Origin: an uncultured Clostridia bacterium
GTDB taxonomy: Bacteria; Bacillota; Clostridia; TANB77; CAG-508
NCBI GenBank assembly: GCA_944388805.1
Contig: CALXKE010000011.1
Location: 1 to 53,578, forward strand
Length of the DNA: 53,578 nt
Reading direction: 5' to 3'
The position numbers were made by a program, and so were the translations under genes. Numbering within the stretch: the first letter of the stretch is position 1; the number at the start of each line of letters is the position of its first letter. Below, piece by piece: positions 50,878 through 53,578 of this stretch. The notes under the pieces were generated by a model. That model was not told the origin of the DNA. It searched no databases and saw only the letters and a list, made by a program, of their open reading frames with translations.

Positions 50878-52338
50878 TTATTTTTTTAAGATAAATTTCT
50901 TTTTGGGATCATGGTTACTAGTTCCAATCCACTCTATTATTTCTAAATCTTCTAATTTTCTTAAATAACTAAGGACAGTATTTCTAGACCTGCCTGTGTA
51001 TTTTGTTAATTCTGTTGTACTTGCTTCACTTCTATCATTAATAAATCTTAATATATCTTTTTCAACTGAAGATAATAAATCCCAATTATTCTTTATTTTT
51101 TCATTCTTTTGAAGAGTTTCATGAACTCTTTTATCTCTCATTACTATATTGTTTTTTAGAGTTAATTTCAAAATATTACCATCTTCATAAATATATTCTG
51201 GTTCATCTAAGAAAAATTTATTCATTTCTTCATAAATACGAGCTACACCCTCATTAAGCTCTTTAACTAATCCCAAGTCAACTAGTGTTTCAGAAATTTT
51301 TGTATTACGTGCATATCTAACATTTTTCATGTTTTCTAAGGTAACTAATCCAGGTAGTTTTCCGGGACTTTTAATTTCCATTCTATCATCAAATATAAAA
51401 ACTTTAATATGTTCTCCTAACATAGCATAGTTTCTATGTGTAACCGCATTAGTAATCCCCTCAAGCCAAGCAAATTCAGGATATTCTGGAACTTTTTCAA
51501 AAATGCCATCTTTATTTAAATGGTTAAAATCTCTTAATTGGCTTCTAATAAATTTTTGAGCTTCTATAATTAATTTATATAATGGAAGTCTAAAAGTTTC
51601 TTCTTTTATAATATTTAAATTTTCACCTGTTTGCATATTATTTCCTGAATACTTTATTACTCTTAGTCTTGCACAAGGGAAAAATACAGTTGGATCATTT
51701 GAAAATAATAAGACACCAGCATTAGTCAAATGATATGATCCATTTACCTCTTTTAAAAAATGTCTTGCTTTTAATACTTCTATATTATCTTTGCTTTCAG
51801 CACCAATAGAATTTTTATACATATTGACCATTTCTTCATCAATATCTTCGATACTGCTTTCCAGTACAACTTGATTTTCGTAAGATACTTCTGGTCTATC
51901 AACTTTTAAGACTTGAATTTGCTCATCTGTTAATTTTATTGTAGAATCACCTCTTCTTAAATAAACTTCGTCTTTAACATTTCTTATTAAGCAATTGTGA
52001 CTAATTTCAATATGTAATAGTAATATAAAATCTTCATGACCATTAGTATTTATTATATTCAATTTTTCAGTTTTTATTTCAGGAATTGTTTTTAAATATT
52101 GTATGCTACTTTTTAAAATGTCATTATCCTTATTTCCATAATTTTCAAATCCTTCTAATTTACCATCATCGGTTATTCCAATTGCTAAAGTTCCTCCATC
52201 CGCATTAGCAAATCCTGCAATATGGTTTGCTATTTCTTTTATATCTTTTTTAGCACTTTTTCTATCAAATTTTTGATTTTCTTTAGCAAAACGCAAATAT
52301 TCTTCAGTTAATTCTTCATTTAATTGTGATTGTAACAT
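50878..52338 (-). CDS. AlbA_2/HATPase_c_4 DNA-binding ATP-binding protein
   Basis: This is a 486-residue protein. The N-terminal AlbA_2 (Schlafen-type) domain at ~10-140 has FDRKSAKKDIKEIANHIAGFANADGGTLAIGI and VYLRRGDST. The middle GHKL-type ATPase-like region has EFAWLEGITNAVTHRNY and KSPGKLPGLV. The C-terminal winged helix has RSEASTTELTKYTGRSRNTVLSYLRKL. Such proteins are common on mobile elements and are thought to be regulators or defence-related. It lies 17 bp behind the XRE repressor gene and is probably co-transcribed with it. Confidence 0.87.
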   Translation of the reverse strand: MLQSQLNEELTEEYLRFAKENQKFDRKSAKKDIKEIANHIAGFANADGGTLAIGITDDGKLEGFENYGNKDNDILKSSIQYLKTIPEIKTEKLNIINTNGHEDFILLLHIEISHNCLIRNVKDEVYLRRGDSTIKLTDEQIQVLKVDRPEVSYENQVVLESSIEDIDEEMVNMYKNSIGAESKDNIEVLKARHFLKEVNGSYHLTNAGVLLFSNDPTVFFPCARLRVIKYSGNNMQTGENLNIIKEETFRLPLYKLIIEAQKFIRSQLRDFNHLNKDGIFEKVPEYPEFAWLEGITNAVTHRNYAMLGEHIKVFIFDDRMEIKSPGKLPGLVTLENMKNVRYARNTKISETLVDLGLVKELNEGVARIYEEMNKFFLDEPEYIYEDGNILKLTLKNNIVMRDKRVHETLQKNEKIKNNWDLLSSVEKDILRFINDRSEASTTELTKYTGRSRNTVLSYLRKLEDLEIIEWIGTSNHDPKKKFILKK

Positions 52339-52355
52339 TTTTTACTGCTCCTTTT

Positions 52356-53105
52356 CTATAATCTACCCATTATATCAATATACTCACCAGCAGTTAATAC
52401 TGTTCTAGGTAAATGTAATTGTGTATAATAGGTATCTTTATTTTTTTGATATATAGCATCAATAATTTTACAATTTTCATCTTTATCAATTGTCATTACT
52501 AAACCTAATACATTATATTTTTGCGATAATTTTGTAGTATATAAAGCAATTCTATCAGTCGCATCAAGTGGCATTTCTTCATCATCAAAAGAATCAATCT
52601 CAACAATTATAATACTGTTTTCTAAATCTTTAACTTTCATCATAATTTGTGGTTTAGGATCTTTACTGTTTACAAAATCATTAAATATGCTTTCTATTTC
52701 TACCATTGAAATATTTGTATTTGTTATTGTTTCTCCAAAAGTAGTTTTTCCTACACCACAACATAATTCGTTTATGGCTGTGCTTAGTGTAGTATCATTT
52801 TTGTAGATTTCTTTTACTTTATCCATTCTCTTTTTTGTAAAGTTATATTTGTCTTTAATAGCAGATATATCAAGTGTATCTCTATCTGTTTCATCTACAA
52901 AAACATCTGGTGTTCTTCCGAGTAAATAATCTATTGAAACATTAAAAATTGTAGCTAGTTTTTTTATTGCTTCTATATTTGGCTCTCTCATATCTAATTC
53001 ATATTTTGATATTGCTGCAGGTTCTACTCCTAATCTTGTTGCAATATCTTTTTGAGTAAATCCATTTTTTTCTCTTAAATACTTTATTCTTTCGCCATTT
53101 GTCAT
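52356..53105 (-). CDS. XRE-family repressor of integrative element
   Basis: This is a 249-residue protein. HTH at ~1-62 (IKYLREKNGFTQKDIATRLGVEPAAISKYELDMREPN, then NVSIDYLLGRTPD). The C-terminal ~150 residues (VEIDSFDDEEMPLDATDRIALY) do not show the Ser-Lys peptidase pair of LexA-type repressors, so inactivation is probably not RecA-driven. GGAGAA lies before ATG. It is divergent from the excisionase-like gene at 53397 and faces four palindromic operators, as in a phage-type genetic switch. Confidence 0.85.
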   Translation of the reverse strand: MTNGERIKYLREKNGFTQKDIATRLGVEPAAISKYELDMREPNIEAIKKLATIFNVSIDYLLGRTPDVFVDETDRDTLDISAIKDKYNFTKKRMDKVKEIYKNDTTLSTAINELCCGVGKTTFGETITNTNISMVEIESIFNDFVNSKDPKPQIMMKVKDLENSIIIVEIDSFDDEEMPLDATDRIALYTTKLSQKYNVLGLVMTIDKDENCKIIDAIYQKNKDTYYTQLHLPRTVLTAGEYIDIMGRL

Positions 53106-53144
53106 AATTTTTTCTCCTTCTCAATTTATGATTAAATTTTATCA

Positions 53145-53369
53145 TATCCATTTTGGAAAGTCAATAATTGCTGAAAATTAAATATTTTTTACAAAAAAAG
53201 TTTTAGAAAGTTTAAAAAATTTTGAAAAAGGTATTGACAATATATCCATTTTGGATTATTATATAAATATCCAAAACGGATATGGATAAAATTGAAAGGA
53301 GGTATGCTATAAAAGTAAAAATATGAATAAAGATTTATTTTTTTACTTATCAAGTATCCAAAATGGATT
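53145..53369. promoter_or_regulatory. Four-operator switch region with rightward promoter
   Basis: The palindrome TATCCAAAATGGATA, or a close variant, occurs four times: 53145-53159, 53243-53258, 53268-53282 and 53355-53369. A consensus promoter, TTGACA (53234-53239), 17 bp, TATTAT (53257-53262), reads rightward with the second operator filling its spacer and the third just downstream of the -10. AAAGGAGG at ~53295 precedes no long ORF. Occupancy by the divergent XRE protein would silence the promoter (inference). Confidence 0.75.
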
Positions 53370-53396
53370 TATAGAATTTCAAAGGAGGACAAAGTT

Positions 53397-53578
53397 ATGA
53401 ATGAAAGTTTTAGTGAAGAACTTAAGAAAGAGTTAGTAAAACAAGCTATAAAAAGCTTAGATGACCCATTTAAAATGCTAACTGTAAAAGATGTAGCAAA
53501 GGATTTATATATGGGAGAAAACAAAACAAACGAAATATTTAATCGTGCAGATTTTCCATCTGTGAATATTGGTAAAAC
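53397..53578 (+). CDS. Excisionase-like DNA-binding protein (partial at window end)
   Basis: The first 60 residues are visible (MNESFSEELKKELVKQAIKSL..., then MLTVKDVAKDLYMGENKTNEIFNR, DFPSVNIGK). Residues ~22-60 match the C-terminal domain of the excisionase-like protein at 3651-3986: VKDVAxDL, an Asn-rich turn, and FxRxDFP. AAAGGAGG lies ~10 nt before ATG. An integrase gene is expected just outside the window. Confidence 0.7.
   Translation, partial: MNESFSEELKKELVKQAIKSLDDPFKMLTVKDVAKDLYMGENKTNEIFNRADFPSVNIGK

Overview
The window is very AT-rich chromosomal DNA from a low-GC Gram-positive anaerobe, most likely an uncultured Clostridia-type Bacillota. The signs are strong AGGAGG-type ribosome binding sites, textbook sigma-A promoters in front of the tRNAs, frequent TTG starts, a V/A-type ATPase operon, a superoxide reductase, a SufBC-like two-gene iron-sulfur system, a VanR/VanS-like two-component pair and an iron-hydrogenase accessory pair. 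No rRNA operon and no CRISPR array were seen.

Layout. 1-5.4 kb is one end of an integrative element: XRE regulator, RadC-like protein, small genes of unknown function, an excisionase-like protein and a tyrosine integrase, abutting the 3' end of tRNA-fMet. 5.6-22.4 kb is core genome: desulfoferrodoxin, a beta-lactamase-fold protein, SmsB/SmsC with a DtxR-type repressor, ComEA, D,D-carboxypeptidase, LCP protein, CvpA, DUF5711, YkvI, a GldG/F/A-like ABC operon, a GDT1-type exporter, tRNA-Arg and YbaK. 22.4-29 kb holds a Fic toxin with a small upstream gene, a pentapeptide protein, an HTH/DUF2975/DUF4153-like membrane block and an M18 aminopeptidase. 29-38 kb holds an FAD/Rieske oxidoreductase, the hydrogenase-linked pair, a PemK/MazF-type toxin needing a -1 frameshift, tRNA-Gly, a two-component system, a C39-like peptidase and a BNR-type protein. 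38.5-47 kb is a nine-gene V-type ATPase operon. 47-53.6 kb is accessory again: gene remnants, a segment bounded by two copies of a tRNA 3' end, a second Fic protein, an 11-bp tandem array, an AlbA_2 ATPase, and a phage-like repressor/operator switch leading into a second excisionase-like gene cut by the window end.

The most unusual signal is a family of palindromic intergenic elements. Two 183-bp copies (23262-23446 and 28932-29114) have perfect 40-bp arms that differ at five positions between copies, each change matched in the opposite arm, around a nearly invariant 103-nt core that can fold and may form a pseudoknot. Other hairpin elements lie at 10097-10315 and 17264-17372, and a solo end lies inside the V-ATPase operon. 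Also notable are an A_AAA_AAG slip site in the PemK-like gene, an integrase whose only well-placed start is ACG, and two orphan promoter-terminator units that may be small RNAs.
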